In this document: positions 42,901-51,660 of the stretch, piece by piece
Layout of the letters: the number at the start of each line of letters is the position of its first letter
Numbering within the stretch: the stretch's first letter is position 1
Made by a program: the position numbers and the translations under genes
The notes under the pieces: model-generated
Seen by the model: only the letters and a program-made list of their open reading frames with translations
Databases searched by the model: none
Told to the model about the DNA's origin: nothing
NCBI GenBank assembly: GCA_020721805.1
Contig: DYMB01000001.1
Span: forward strand, 107,261-171,260
Source: Acetofilamentum sp.
Lineage (GTDB): Bacteria; Hydrothermota; 32-111
Direction of reading: 5' to 3'
Length of the DNA stretch: 64,000 nucleotides

Positions 42901-43000
42901 GTTTTTCAAAAGAGAATGAATCTGAAATTGAATCGAAAGTTAAAGTATGAAAATTTGAGGGTAAAAAGATTGTAAATATTAAAAATTTAAAACAAAACAT
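39971..43000 (-). CDS. Large outer-membrane beta-barrel protein with GxGxY repeats
   Basis: A 1009-residue protein with signal peptide and C-terminal Phe (FSLFTFF), as expected for an outer-membrane barrel. Around residues 260-295 is RVYLNGEQLQNGEDKDYTMD followed by YYSGTITFTNKRI, a beta module seen in large envelope proteins of uncultured lineages. A short motif recurs: YVGNNEGDYIL, YKGEKEGDYKV, YVGFGNGDYIYI, YAGQNNGNYTPY, YAGRGNGEYVYD. The last ~500 residues are alternating amphipathic strands. Possibly a translocon or secretion pore; no established function. It follows purF by 22 bases with no clear ribosome binding site. Confidence 0.7.
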   Translation of the reverse strand: MFCFKFLIFTIFLPSNFHTLTFDSISDSFSFEKPVYKNSIQIYSEKILLTKDHDYSFDGKTIYFKKSFFDVSIFYQISDSTINIKNFKYNLKDRPFEDISPQKENTKENILFSGTQGFTVQSEKNFLKVDQSTRINIKGDIDSFWYIEGELVDNSSSNQKGINMPVYQIENLDFSLNNKNGTRFFLGNSFFSFNWSKFLDIKQNIFGIGFNSKIVSYPLFFVYSAQKGNIKSKSFFCFDGVQGPYNLTDQRNVFDYTITPKSERVYLNGEQLQNGEDKDYTMDYYSGTITFTNKRIVDGNSYIYVEFQQFEQFSLNTGYHILLGDNSKSFKIYYANEATNVYDKNIMEKISNAGNDSSYVNIPGFEYVGNNEGDYILDDSIFVYKGEKEGDYKVEFYYVGFGNGDYIYIPSTYSFIYAGQNNGNYTPYKRIELPFLYHLLDISLTNNSVVGKSEFELLTGFYKFNRYSINSNFKNDISYLFSYETKDFYFKTLSSKFSFTFKQNDTLLTTKWNYKKNYDILYSDTIIKIPFREVKFKINPSIENFFKSNFSFRLNDSLNMFDFLVNGDTIFNFSSNISYLKIFLKDFVYYERKGLELTRFFKYLNFALFLEDEKKEFDFFRRGIRCFTPAKTFLFEYKNENGFNDSLLSKNFDSYRLEYNKIENSILSFSLSGELRIMDHMGLRKNIFVVNTYLKNNLKNILEYNFNGSINSLSSYKVVETYIYAGRGNGEYVYDSLTNTYIYDKIYGDYILIEETVQSDEPVSKRDAKFSLNFNPFETVLKVNYQDLSKNFYTTDLKFLKEYSLKIDFNMEKIIPKSLTPFFKSSVERRYLQDLSSFFNIFYDIGIKNKSVMDFYLFYRYSVESDSENSGEYRINSNSYNFKLDLNGFQQNYDFSISILNFSGYYEYQDLERTDIAGKKIEFTAQIEKKIIKDFYLKLLPTSSYTIYSKGNDQPLTINYKLPSGIYFENNITFTYSSKIFNSNISYIMDYSFRNSFRQRILFSLFTFF

Positions 43001-43022
43001 ACAAAAGATGTTAATATGAAAA

Positions 43023-44438
43023 TCAACAAGAGTTCAATCTATCTTTTTTAATCGCCTCAAGATCTTTTCTGTTTAGTTTTATATCATATTTGCCACTGAA
43101 ACAGGAATGGCAAAAATCTTTTCTCCCCATACCCACACCATCTATCAATTTTTCAAGTGGGAGATAGGTTAGAGAGTCCGCACCTATTTCTGATGCTATT
43201 TTTTCAAAAGATGTTTTGTTTACAATAAACTCATCGGTTTTTTGAATATCTATACCAAAAAAACAGGGATATTTCAAAGGTGGAGAATAAACAGCAAAAT
43301 GGACCTCTTTTGCGCCGCTTTCTCTTACAAGTTTGATTATGCTTTTCGATGTGTTTCCTCTAACTATGGAATCATCAACCAGTAAAACCCTTTTATTTTT
43401 TAATTCAATTTTTATGGGATTTAGTTTTTCTCTTATAGCATCGATTCTTTTCTTCTGTCCGGGCATTATGAAGGTTCTACCAATATATCTATTTTTTATC
43501 AGTCCCTCTCTATATGGCAGGTTCAATTTTGTTGCCAGAGCAAGTGCAGCGGTTCTTGAAGTGTCAGGAATGGGAACAACAACATCAAAATCATCTTTTC
43601 TTTCCATAAGGACATCCGCCAGTCTTTCTCCAAGCCTATACCTTGCGTTGTACACATCTATCCCATCTATTATCGAATCAGGCCTTGCAAAGTAAACCCA
43701 TTCAAAAATACATGCTTTATGTTGTGAGGAAGAAACAACCTTTCTATAAATTTTTCCTCTATCGGAAATAAATATTACTTCTCCAGGTTTTACATCTTCA
43801 AATTTGTTTATACCTATACTTTCAAGAGAAACGGATTCAGAGGCGAATGCATACCTTTTACCATCAGTTCCAAAAACAAGGGGTCTGTATCCAACAGGAT
43901 CCCTGAAAGCAAGAAATCCTTTACCTGCTATATAAGAAATAACAGAATAACTTCCCTTTACTTCTTTAAACACATTTTTTACAGAGTCAGACAATATTTG
44001 AAAATTAAAATCATTATTTTTGCTTAAATGGTACGCAAAAATATTTAAGATTATCTGGATATCACCATCTGAATTTATATATCTATGATAATCTTTTATA
44101 AGTTTGTTTTTTAACGCAAAATAGTTAACAACATTTCCATTGTGAGCCATTGCTATCCCAAATGGAGTATTGGTGAAAACAGGTTGAGCATTTTCGATAC
44201 CAGCTTTTCCTATAGTAGGGTATCTGACATGTCCGATACCAACAGAACCCTGCAACTTTGAAAGATCCTGTTCATTAAAAGAATTTATAACCAATCCCTC
44301 GGAGAGTTTGATATTAAACTTATTGGAAAATGTTATTATACCACATGTATCCTGACCTCTGTGTTGGATCACTTTAAGACCTTTATAGATGTCTATAAAA
44401 GCGTTGGTTGAGCCTATTATTCCAAAGATTCCACACAT
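43023..44438 (-). CDS. purF: Amidophosphoribosyltransferase
   Basis: A 471-residue enzyme for the first committed step of purine synthesis. Cys2 of MCGIFGIIG is the N-terminal glutaminase nucleophile with no propeptide; IQHRGQDTCGI, GHVRYPTIG and the PRPP motif RVLLVDDSIVRGNTSKSII follow. Cysteines in KACIFEW, KYPCFFG and FCHSCF match the Fe-S ligands of Bacillus-type enzymes. Overlaps fmt by 22 bases. Confidence 0.96.
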   Translation of the reverse strand: MCGIFGIIGSTNAFIDIYKGLKVIQHRGQDTCGIITFSNKFNIKLSEGLVINSFNEQDLSKLQGSVGIGHVRYPTIGKAGIENAQPVFTNTPFGIAMAHNGNVVNYFALKNKLIKDYHRYINSDGDIQIILNIFAYHLSKNNDFNFQILSDSVKNVFKEVKGSYSVISYIAGKGFLAFRDPVGYRPLVFGTDGKRYAFASESVSLESIGINKFEDVKPGEVIFISDRGKIYRKVVSSSQHKACIFEWVYFARPDSIIDGIDVYNARYRLGERLADVLMERKDDFDVVVPIPDTSRTAALALATKLNLPYREGLIKNRYIGRTFIMPGQKKRIDAIREKLNPIKIELKNKRVLLVDDSIVRGNTSKSIIKLVRESGAKEVHFAVYSPPLKYPCFFGIDIQKTDEFIVNKTSFEKIASEIGADSLTYLPLEKLIDGVGMGRKDFCHSCFSGKYDIKLNRKDLEAIKKDRLNSC

Positions 44439-45346
44439 ACTTTTTCTCCATTTTTAACTCTGTAACCATTTATAAAACTTTTTATATCCATTATATTCCT
44501 GCCCTCAGGTTGAATTTTTAAAACAGATATGGAACCATTCTCACATCCAATGATCAATTCTTTTAAATCGTTGATTTCAACTATTCCATTTTTGACCATA
44601 TTTTTATGAGGAATAGCCTTCCTTATTTTAACATTATATTTTCCTATTCTACATTTCAATCCATATTCTGCAAGTCCATTTATTTTGTTTGCCAATCTCT
44701 TATTATCAAGAGAAAGATCAAGAAAGAGTTCCTTTTTTCTTATCTTTTTTGCGTATGTTGCAAATCTTTCATCCTGTTTATAAATTTTAAAATTTTCAGA
44801 CCAGTTAAATTCTAAAAAAATGTTTACAGCCTTTTGTACCATTATATTTTTTAACTCTATAGAATCAATATATGGGGAAAGTTCGAAACTTTCCTGATAG
44901 ATTATATCGCCACCATCTATTGACTCATCCATTTTAAAAAAAGTTATCCCACTTTTCTTTTCACCATTTATGATGGTTCTGTTTATAGGTGCTGGTCCTC
45001 TATAATATGGCAAAAATGATGGATGGATGTTTACACTCATCCTTTGGGGTATACTTAAAAACTCTTTTTTAAGAATAAAACCGAAAGAAAAGACAAGAAA
45101 AAAATCTATTTTTCCATTTTTTTTTATATTTTCCAAAAATTCTTCTTCGTTTGGGTTCTCAGTCTTTAAAACTTTTATAGAAAATTTTTTTGCGATTTCA
45201 ATGAGTGGTGATTCTGTCGGTTTTCTACCTCTTCTTGCTAATCTATCCTCTCCTGTTATTATAAAAAGTGGTTTTTTTTTAACGATTATTTTTTCAAGAA
45301 ATAATTTTGAAATATTATCGTTCCCAAGAAAGACAAAATTATCCAT
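44417..45346 (-). CDS. fmt: Methionyl-tRNA formyltransferase
   Basis: A 309-residue enzyme formylating initiator Met-tRNA. N-terminal hydrolase domain with NIHPSFLPYYRGPAPIN, the formyl-donor site, and ITFFKMDESIDGGDI; C-terminal OB-like domain follows. Starts eight bases inside yajC and ends inside purF. Confidence 0.94.
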   Translation of the reverse strand: MDNFVFLGNDNISKLFLEKIIVKKKPLFIITGEDRLARRGRKPTESPLIEIAKKFSIKVLKTENPNEEEFLENIKKNGKIDFFLVFSFGFILKKEFLSIPQRMSVNIHPSFLPYYRGPAPINRTIINGEKKSGITFFKMDESIDGGDIIYQESFELSPYIDSIELKNIMVQKAVNIFLEFNWSENFKIYKQDERFATYAKKIRKKELFLDLSLDNKRLANKINGLAEYGLKCRIGKYNVKIRKAIPHKNMVKNGIVEINDLKELIIGCENGSISVLKIQPEGRNIMDIKSFINGYRVKNGEKVCVESLE

Positions 45347-45659
45347 TTTTTACTTCGGCATCATCCTCTATTATTCTTGAAATCGTATTTTTTAATACTT
45401 TTATTTCCACTTTTGGTGATATTTCAATTATGACCAGATCATCTTTGATATTGGTTATCGTTCCTATTATCCCTGAGGACAATAAAACACGGTTACCCTT
45501 TGTTAAAGAATCCAGCATCTGTCTATGTTTTTTTTCAGCTTTTTGTTGTGGCAGAATGAATAAAAGATAGAGTGCCCCAAACATTATTATTAAAGGAAGA
45601 AGTGAGACAAGGGGATTTGGTTGTTGTGTGGTCTGGTTGAATAAAAAATAGTTCAACAT
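45339..45659 (-). CDS. yajC: Preprotein translocase subunit YajC
   Basis: A 106-residue single-pass membrane protein. One helix (LVSLLPLIIMFGALYLLFIL) then PQQKAEKKHRQMLDSL and GNRVLLSSGIIGTITNI, the YajC signature. It associates with SecD/SecF, which here lie 6 kb away in a separate unit. First gene of the yajC-fmt-purF operon. Confidence 0.94.
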   Translation of the reverse strand: MLNYFLFNQTTQQPNPLVSLLPLIIMFGALYLLFILPQQKAEKKHRQMLDSLTKGNRVLLSSGIIGTITNIKDDLVIIEISPKVEIKVLKNTISRIIEDDAEVKNG

Positions 45660-45697
45660 ATAAACTCCTTTCTATATATTTTTTAAATTCTCTCCAT

Positions 45698-45725
45698 ATT
45701 ATATTTATTAATACTAAATAGTCAA
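45698..45725 (-). promoter_or_regulatory. Promoter of the yajC-fmt-purF operon
   Basis: Minus strand TTGACT (45725-45720), 16-base spacer, TATAAT (45703-45698). Confidence 0.75.
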
Positions 45726-45738
45726 TCTATTTTTCCTG

Positions 45739-45767
45739 TTGACAGGTTGATATGTAGTATATAAAAT
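45739..45767 (+). promoter_or_regulatory. Promoter of the ABC export cassette
   Basis: TTGACA (45739-45744) with TAAAAT (45762-45767), 17-base spacer; a TATAAA at 45760 is an alternative -10. Followed by GGAGG at 45780-45784 before the ATG at 45788. Confidence 0.55.
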
Positions 45768-45787
45768 AAAAAAATTATGGAGGAAAA

Positions 45788-46465
45788 ATGGTAAATATTA
45801 GGGTTGAAGATCTTATCAAAGATTACAAAGTAGGGGATATAACTGTCCGGGCTCTTAACGGTGTTTCACTAGATATAAAAGAATCCTCTTTTATTTCGAT
45901 AGCAGGTCCATCGGGTAGTGGGAAGACGACTCTTCTGAATATAATCGGTTGTCTTGACAAGTCTACAAATGGAGACCTTTTCTTTAACGATAAAAATATA
46001 ACAGGATATGATGATAATAGACTCACATCTTTTAGGAATGATAATATTGGTTTTATTTTTCAAGATTTTAACCTTATACCGGTTTTAACTGTATACGAGA
46101 ATGTTGAGTTTCCATTATGCATAAACCCAAAATTTAAAGGGAATCATAAAAAAAATGTTGAAGAGATTTTAAAGATGGTTGGAATTTTTGAATTAAAGGA
46201 TAGGTTACCCAAAGAACTTTCCGGAGGACAGAAACAGAGAGTGGCAATAGCTCGAGCTCTAATAAAGAAACCACTTATAGTTCTTGCCGATGAACCTACC
46301 GCAAATCTTGATTCGGATAATGCTAAAAATGTTATGGAAATTATGAAGCAAATGAATAGAGATTTGAAAACAACTTTTCTCTTTTCAACACACGATAAAC
46401 TGGTTATGGATTTTGCTGAAAAAATCATACATTTGAGAGATGGAAAAATAGTTGAGGAGAATTAA
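45788..46465 (+). CDS. ABC transporter ATP-binding protein (LolD/MacB family)
   Basis: A 225-residue ATPase. Walker A GPSGSGKTTLLNIIG, Q-loop GFIFQDFNLIP, signature LSGGQKQRVAIARAL, Walker B LIVLADEPTANLDSD, H-loop FSTHD. This subfamily powers mechanotransmission-type exporters (LolCDE, MacB). It is the first of five tightly packed genes with two FtsX-like permeases, a LolA-like protein and an outer-membrane barrel. Confidence 0.94.
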   Translation: MVNIRVEDLIKDYKVGDITVRALNGVSLDIKESSFISIAGPSGSGKTTLLNIIGCLDKSTNGDLFFNDKNITGYDDNRLTSFRNDNIGFIFQDFNLIPVLTVYENVEFPLCINPKFKGNHKKNVEEILKMVGIFELKDRLPKELSGGQKQRVAIARALIKKPLIVLADEPTANLDSDNAKNVMEIMKQMNRDLKTTFLFSTHDKLVMDFAEKIIHLRDGKIVEEN

Positions 46466-46466
46466 A

Positions 46467-47699
46467 ATGCTCTTCTGGATCAAGTTCGCTGTAAAAAATG
46501 TATGGCGTAACAAAAATAGAACCATTTTGACTTTAGTACCGATTATTTTTGGAGTATTCCTTTTTATAATAAGTCAATCCCTTCTCGAAGGTTTAAACAA
46601 AGAATCTATAGAGAATCTCATAAATTATGAGACATCGAGTTTAAAAATAGTATCAAAAAATTTTTCTATAGATGAAAAAAGGATTGATATAAACGATATA
46701 ACTTTTATAGTTCCAGAACCGGTGATCGATTTTTTAAAAAATTCTTCTTTTGTTGAGAGTTTCACCTATGAGATCTTTTTTATGGGTAATCTTTCAGATG
46801 GTTTAAACAGATTTCCAGTTATTGTAAAGGGTATCGATTTTAAAACCTATAAAAATACATATCTCACATTTCACAACAGTTATCCAAGAGTTGAAAATTT
46901 TAAAGAGGGGGAAACTTTTATAGGTGATGAAATTTTAAGGTATTTACAGGTTCCACCCGATTCTTTCTTTGTTGTCCAATCAAGAACAGGTAGTGGGACA
47001 TTCGATGCTTTTGATGTAAAGTATTCTGGAATCATTTCCACAGGTAATCCTAAAGTTGATAGAAACACTATATTTATTGATTTAAACCAAGCAAGATCTT
47101 TTTTGAATATGCCTGAAAAGGTTTCTGCTGTTTCGATAAAATTAAAAAAAGATATCTCACTTTATAAGTTCTTAAAATCATTTAAACAGGTAATATCTAA
47201 ATATCCACAATTGAAATTGGTGACATGGGAAGATTTTACAACTGAAATAAAGGCAATAGATTCCGCAAAAAAGAGTTCATCCTCAATTCTAATTTTTGTT
47301 ATCCTTCTTATAGGCGCGGTTGGAATCGCCAACACTATATTTCTTTCAATATACGAAAGGTTTAAAGAGATAGGAACGATGAGATCTATTGGAACTCCAA
47401 ACAAAATAATTTTATTGATTTTTACCCTTGAAGGTGCAACAATAGGTTTTTTAGGATCTCTTATTGGAATGTTTCTTGGAGGTCTGGGATCTTACTATCT
47501 ATATAAAGTTGGAATAGATTTTTCAAGCATGATAGGAAATATGGATATAGGATATCCTAAAAACAGTCTCTTTAGAAGTGATTTTAATATTTTTTTGATT
47601 TTAAAAGCAGGTTTTCTGGGAATACTCTTTGGAATTTTGGCTTCTTTTTATCCAGCAAGGAGAGCTGTTAAGGAAAACATAATAAGGATTATGAAATGA
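46467..47699 (+). CDS. ABC transporter permease (FtsX/LolC-E-like), first
   Basis: A 410-residue membrane protein with the MacB/LolC topology: one N-terminal helix (about 20-42), a ~220-residue periplasmic domain, then three C-terminal helices; RNKNRTILTLVPIIFG and RFKEIGTMRSIGTPNKII mark the FtsX family. ATG 46467 follows GAGGAG; an upstream TTG is rejected. Ends in a four-base overlap with the second permease. Confidence 0.9.
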   Translation: MLFWIKFAVKNVWRNKNRTILTLVPIIFGVFLFIISQSLLEGLNKESIENLINYETSSLKIVSKNFSIDEKRIDINDITFIVPEPVIDFLKNSSFVESFTYEIFFMGNLSDGLNRFPVIVKGIDFKTYKNTYLTFHNSYPRVENFKEGETFIGDEILRYLQVPPDSFFVVQSRTGSGTFDAFDVKYSGIISTGNPKVDRNTIFIDLNQARSFLNMPEKVSAVSIKLKKDISLYKFLKSFKQVISKYPQLKLVTWEDFTTEIKAIDSAKKSSSSILIFVILLIGAVGIANTIFLSIYERFKEIGTMRSIGTPNKIILLIFTLEGATIGFLGSLIGMFLGGLGSYYLYKVGIDFSSMIGNMDIGYPKNSLFRSDFNIFLILKAGFLGILFGILASFYPARRAVKENIIRIMK

Positions 47700-48898
47700 A
47701 ATTTATTTTGAAACTTTCCTTTAAAAATATTTTCAGAAATCATAGAAGGACATTTCTAACATCCCTGGGAATAACCATAGCTGTTGCGGCAACAATCTTT
47801 GGAAAATCTTTTATAGATGGTGAATTTGCTCCAGTTATTCAAAATATATCTGATATGGAAACCGGACACATAAAAATAGTAAAAAAAGAGTATAAAAAAA
47901 AAGAGTTTTTAATGCCAGTCAACCAGAGTTTCAATTATATGTTTCTTGAGAGTAAAATAGAACGGATAAACGATGTAAAACTTTTACGACCAAGAATAAA
48001 ATTTCCCACTCTTATAGCAAAAGGTGATTATGAGGTTGATGGGGTTGTTGGTTTTTCTATACTTCCCGAAAGAGAAAAAAAGTTTCTTTTACTTGGTGGT
48101 AGATCCTTAAATAGAGGTGAAATAATAATATCAGACAAATTTGCCCAAAAAATTGGTGCACAAAAAAATGATACACTTATACTGATAACACAAACAAAAT
48201 ATGGATACCTTAATGGGATTTCATTGGTCGTTTCAGATTTTTTTCAAACCGATATAGAATACATCGCAAACAATATGGTCTTTCTTCATCTTAGCGATGC
48301 TCAAAGGTTACTCGCTCTCGATTCCACAGATGCTTTTGAACTTCTCATTTATTGTAAAGATCTTGCTTCATCCTTCAAGGTGACAAAACATATAAAAAAT
48401 TTTTTAAACGATGGATACCATCTTTCAAATTGGAGGGAAGGGAAAACTATTTTAAACCTGTTACAGGTTTCTTTTTTTGTGATGGGACTTGTTTTTATGA
48501 TAATATTCTTTCTTGCATCCATAGCGATAATAAACACTATGATCATGTCCTTGTATGAAAGAAAGAAAGAGATAGGTATGATGAAAGCGCTTGGATTAAG
48601 ATCTAAAAATGTTTTTTTAGTATTTTTCTTTGAAACTACGACAATAGGTATTTTGGGTACAATGGTTGGAGTGATAATAGGAGCAGTTATTACTTTTATC
48701 TTATCAAAAACAGGTTTTGATTTTTCAGATGCTTTAAAAAATATTCAGATTCCAATAACACCTGTTATCTATCCTGTTTTATCTTTTACTAACATTTTTA
48801 TAGGTTTTTCACTGGGTATAATAACTTCATCCCTTTCCTCTTTATTTCTTTTAAAAAGGATAAAAAATATCAATCCCGCAGAAATCTTAAGGGAGTAA
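47696..48898 (+). CDS. ABC transporter permease (FtsX/LolC-E-like), second
   Basis: A 400-residue permease of the same family (NHRRTFLTSLGITIAVAATI, RKKEIGMMKALGLRSKNVFL), with one N-terminal and three C-terminal helices. The two non-identical permeases suggest a heterodimer like LolC/LolE rather than a MacB homodimer. Two bases separate it from the LolA-like gene. Confidence 0.9.
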   Translation: MKFILKLSFKNIFRNHRRTFLTSLGITIAVAATIFGKSFIDGEFAPVIQNISDMETGHIKIVKKEYKKKEFLMPVNQSFNYMFLESKIERINDVKLLRPRIKFPTLIAKGDYEVDGVVGFSILPEREKKFLLLGGRSLNRGEIIISDKFAQKIGAQKNDTLILITQTKYGYLNGISLVVSDFFQTDIEYIANNMVFLHLSDAQRLLALDSTDAFELLIYCKDLASSFKVTKHIKNFLNDGYHLSNWREGKTILNLLQVSFFVMGLVFMIIFFLASIAIINTMIMSLYERKKEIGMMKALGLRSKNVFLVFFFETTTIGILGTMVGVIIGAVITFILSKTGFDFSDALKNIQIPITPVIYPVLSFTNIFIGFSLGIITSSLSSLFLLKRIKNINPAEILRE

Positions 48899-48900
48899 AA

Positions 48901-49620
48901 ATGAAAAAATATATTTTTACCATTCTTTTTTTATTTTATTCTTTTACGATATTCTCCGATGATGCAAAAACTATAATCCAGAAAGTTGAAAAGAATTTAA
49001 GTGTCAAAAATGTCATCTATAAAGCCAGAATGGTTGTTGAGGAAAACGAAAATAAAAGAAGTATGGATATGATAATTTATGTTAAAAATGAAAAGAATGT
49101 GTATGTTGAAGTTTTATCTTCAACGGATGGAAATAGAAGTAGATTTTTGAAAAAGGATAATTCTATGTGGCTTTTTTTACCTACAGCGGGAAGATCCGTT
49201 CTCATAAAAGGGCATATGTTGAAAGAAGGGTTTATGGGAAGTGCGTTTTCATATGAGGATCTCTCTGAGAGAAGAAACTTGACCGATATGTACTCTATAG
49301 ATCTGAGTGAGGATGATAATTCTTACATACTTTTGATGAAAGCAAAAGTTGATGATGCTCCATATAAGTTGAAAAAAAGTTATATTAGAAAAGATGTATA
49401 CCTTCCTTACAAAGAAGAGATATATTCTTCATCCGGTAGATTGCTAAAGGAGTTTTTCATAAAAGATTATGAGAAAATTAAAAATATATATTTTCCCAAA
49501 AAAATAATAATGAAGGATCTTCTTCAAAGTAATAATGTCACAACAATCGAATATACCCAGATAAATTTAAAGGATAATCTTTCAGATTCATATTTTACCA
49601 AGACATATCTTGAGAGATGA
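48901..49620 (+). CDS. Outer-membrane lipoprotein-sorting (LolA-like) periplasmic protein
   Basis: A 239-residue protein with a signal peptide (ending FTIFS) and the LolA-like half-barrel pattern of the family: KRSMDMIIYVKNEKNVYVEV, DNSMWLFLPTAGRSVLIKG, GSAFSYEDLSER, KEEIYSSSGRLLKEF. Relatives carry hydrophobic cargo across the periplasm. Lies between the permeases and a barrel protein, so likely the periplasmic shuttle of this exporter. Confidence 0.85.
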   Translation: MKKYIFTILFLFYSFTIFSDDAKTIIQKVEKNLSVKNVIYKARMVVEENENKRSMDMIIYVKNEKNVYVEVLSSTDGNRSRFLKKDNSMWLFLPTAGRSVLIKGHMLKEGFMGSAFSYEDLSERRNLTDMYSIDLSEDDNSYILLMKAKVDDAPYKLKKSYIRKDVYLPYKEEIYSSSGRLLKEFFIKDYEKIKNIYFPKKIIMKDLLQSNNVTTIEYTQINLKDNLSDSYFTKTYLER

Positions 49621-50726
49621 AAAAATATCTTTTACTATCATTTTTACTTTTTAAAACTTTAACATTATTCTCATACATTTTGAATGTTAAATATAATTTT
49701 AATTATTTTTACTTTTATAATTCAAACTATTTTTCAGCCCATGACTTAATTTTAGATCTTGAAAATTCAAACAATTATTTGAAATTTTTTGCACAGTTTG
49801 ATGCAAGAATTTATGAAGGAGATGCCAGATATGAGATACCCTATCCTGATGTTGATTTTTCTTCCATCGGTTTGATGCCAGAATATTTTTATCTTTCAAA
49901 CAGATTCAAATTCACCCAACTTTATCTTTCCTTTTTCAAGGATAATTTTAACTTCAAAGTAGGCAAATTTCCTTTAAAATGGAGTTTTTCGGAAATATAC
50001 TCTCCAGTTGATATTTTTTATTTTCATTCTCCATTTGAAATGGTTTCATTAATAGATTATCCTTCCAATATGCTACTTTCATTTTCCAAAAATAATCTTA
50101 CAACTTCATTTGTGTATCAGGATAACAAGGATCTATTTTCATCGAAAGAGGGATTGTATCTGGAATATTTAAACAATTTTTTTAATTCAAGATTTTTTCT
50201 TTCAAGATATTCTCAGGTAAGAAAAAACTTAACCGTTTTAGATTCCGTTGAGAATATACTTTTGGGAATATCCTTCTTATCAGAATATACTGGACCAGCG
50301 ATTTACAACGAAATGGTTATGATAAAAACTGATGATAAATATAGATACCATTTAAAATTGGGATACGATTATACTTTTTTTGAAAAACTCTATCTAAATC
50401 AGGAAATCTACATAAATTTTAGTGGATATGACGAACCTTACGATAATATAAAAATAATAAACAAATATCTAAACGGTGATTTCTTAATCGGCAAATATTA
50501 CCTTTTCACAATATTACTTTTTAATTTAGATGAAAATTTAAAGTTATCTTTTAATTCGATATTGAATCTTGATGATATTTCATCCATATGGATTTTTAAC
50601 CTTTCTTTTACTCCCTTAAAAAATATTTTAACTTCATTTTCTATCGTTGGAACATATGGTCAGAATAGGGATGAATTTTTCAAAATACCATATGTTTTCC
50701 TTTTTCAGATTGGGACATCATTTTAA
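49617..50726 (+). CDS. Outer-membrane beta-barrel protein of the ABC export cassette
   Basis: A 369-residue protein with signal peptide and amphipathic strand pattern throughout (FKFTQLYLSFFKDNFNFKVG, KFPLKWSFSEIYSPVDIFYF), ending in Phe (FLFQIGTSF), the barrel sorting signal. It resembles porin-like barrels found with LolA-like proteins next to exporters, but I cannot name a family. Four-base overlap with the LolA-like gene. The last four bases overlap a convergent frame. Confidence 0.7.
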   Translation: MKKYLLLSFLLFKTLTLFSYILNVKYNFNYFYFYNSNYFSAHDLILDLENSNNYLKFFAQFDARIYEGDARYEIPYPDVDFSSIGLMPEYFYLSNRFKFTQLYLSFFKDNFNFKVGKFPLKWSFSEIYSPVDIFYFHSPFEMVSLIDYPSNMLLSFSKNNLTTSFVYQDNKDLFSSKEGLYLEYLNNFFNSRFFLSRYSQVRKNLTVLDSVENILLGISFLSEYTGPAIYNEMVMIKTDDKYRYHLKLGYDYTFFEKLYLNQEIYINFSGYDEPYDNIKIINKYLNGDFLIGKYYLFTILLFNLDENLKLSFNSILNLDDISSIWIFNLSFTPLKNILTSFSIVGTYGQNRDEFFKIPYVFLFQIGTSF

Positions 50727-51148
50727 TAATCCAGAAATTTTGATTTTAAAAGATATTTCAGATTAAAATCCGCTGTAGAGTTTTTAGCCTTAACAGGTAA
50801 AAGTCTTACCTGCAAAAGTTTTTTCCATTTTTTTGAAATTGTAAATGAATCGAGAATCAAGTATTCCAAAAATTCATTTTTAACTTCAAACGGCAGAGGA
50901 ATAGTATCCAAACCATAACCACAAACTGGGGAAAGGAAAAGGATCAAAAAACTTTCAAAAACTGAACTCTTCTTTTCTATGCCTGGTGCAAAGGAAAGAC
51001 CCATTCCGATATAATTCAATTTTGTCTTTAAGGAAAGATATTTATAAAATTTTTCAAGAGGAAGATATATTTTTATGAGTTCTTTTGAAAGTATATTTTC
51101 TGCCTCATCGAAGTCATCTATTTTTGAATAAGATATCCCCGTTCTCAT
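50723..51148 (-). CDS. Hypothetical protein, C-terminal part of a frameshifted gene
   Basis: A 141-codon frame, starting with an ATG that lies inside a longer coding region, so it is probably not a real start. Coding of similar style continues upstream in other frames (next entry), joined if one A were removed from the A5 run near 51120-51124. The protein has hydrophobic/aromatic alternation (FESFLILFLSPVCGYGLDTI) suggesting a barrel or membrane-associated protein. No family recognised. Confidence 0.5.
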   Translation of the reverse strand: MRTGISYSKIDDFDEAENILSKELIKIYLPLEKFYKYLSLKTKLNYIGMGLSFAPGIEKKSSVFESFLILFLSPVCGYGLDTIPLPFEVKNEFLEYLILDSFTISKKWKKLLQVRLLPVKAKNSTADFNLKYLLKSKFLDY

Positions 51149-51660
51149 ATCCTATAGAGAACCCATTAAGATTTAAAAAGGATAATGGGTAAAATGGAGA
51201 AGCTTCAAAGAGATTGAAAGATATTCCGAAGTTGAAATTTTTTAATGGATCTATTCTGGATAGTTCTTTTATGATTTTGGCTGATTTTTTTATAAGTTGT
51301 TTATCATACTTTTTTGTTTTTCTTTTCAGTGAAGCGGAGATATCGAATCTTTGATAAATTTGAACTATAGAGTTGATTGAAAGATTCTCAACTGTCCCAG
51401 CGTTGAAAAACTCTATATTTTTTTTCTCTTGTTAATTGTGAAGTCTCTTCCAGAAATGAAATTTTTGTCTTAAAATTAGTATTTAAATTGACAATGTTGG
51501 TTGACAATCTTAAAGTTTGAATATCTATTTTTTCTCTCATCAATTTTGACAAAAGTATGAAATTATTGATCGTATTTAGAAATTTCCCATCTATTCTTAC
51601 TTTTTCAAAATTGTAGAAAAGAGATAATGTTCTTATTTTTATTTTATTTAAAGTATAAAT
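51121..51660 (-). pseudogene. Upstream part of the same broken gene, two homopolymer frameshifts
   Basis: Minus-strand frame 1 (51660 to about 51418) encodes ...TSQLTREKK and runs into a stop after an A8 run. With A7 it would continue as REKNIEFFNAGTVENLSINS in the next frame, which stays open (SFNLFEASPFYPLSFLNLNG, IGYENGDILFK) to about 51120. A second A-run shift then leads to the 141-codon frame. The true start is unclear: the ATG at 51702 lies upstream of a likely promoter (TTGACT 51684-51679, TAATTT 51662-51657). Two indels in A-runs could be mutations or sequencing errors. Confidence 0.6.
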
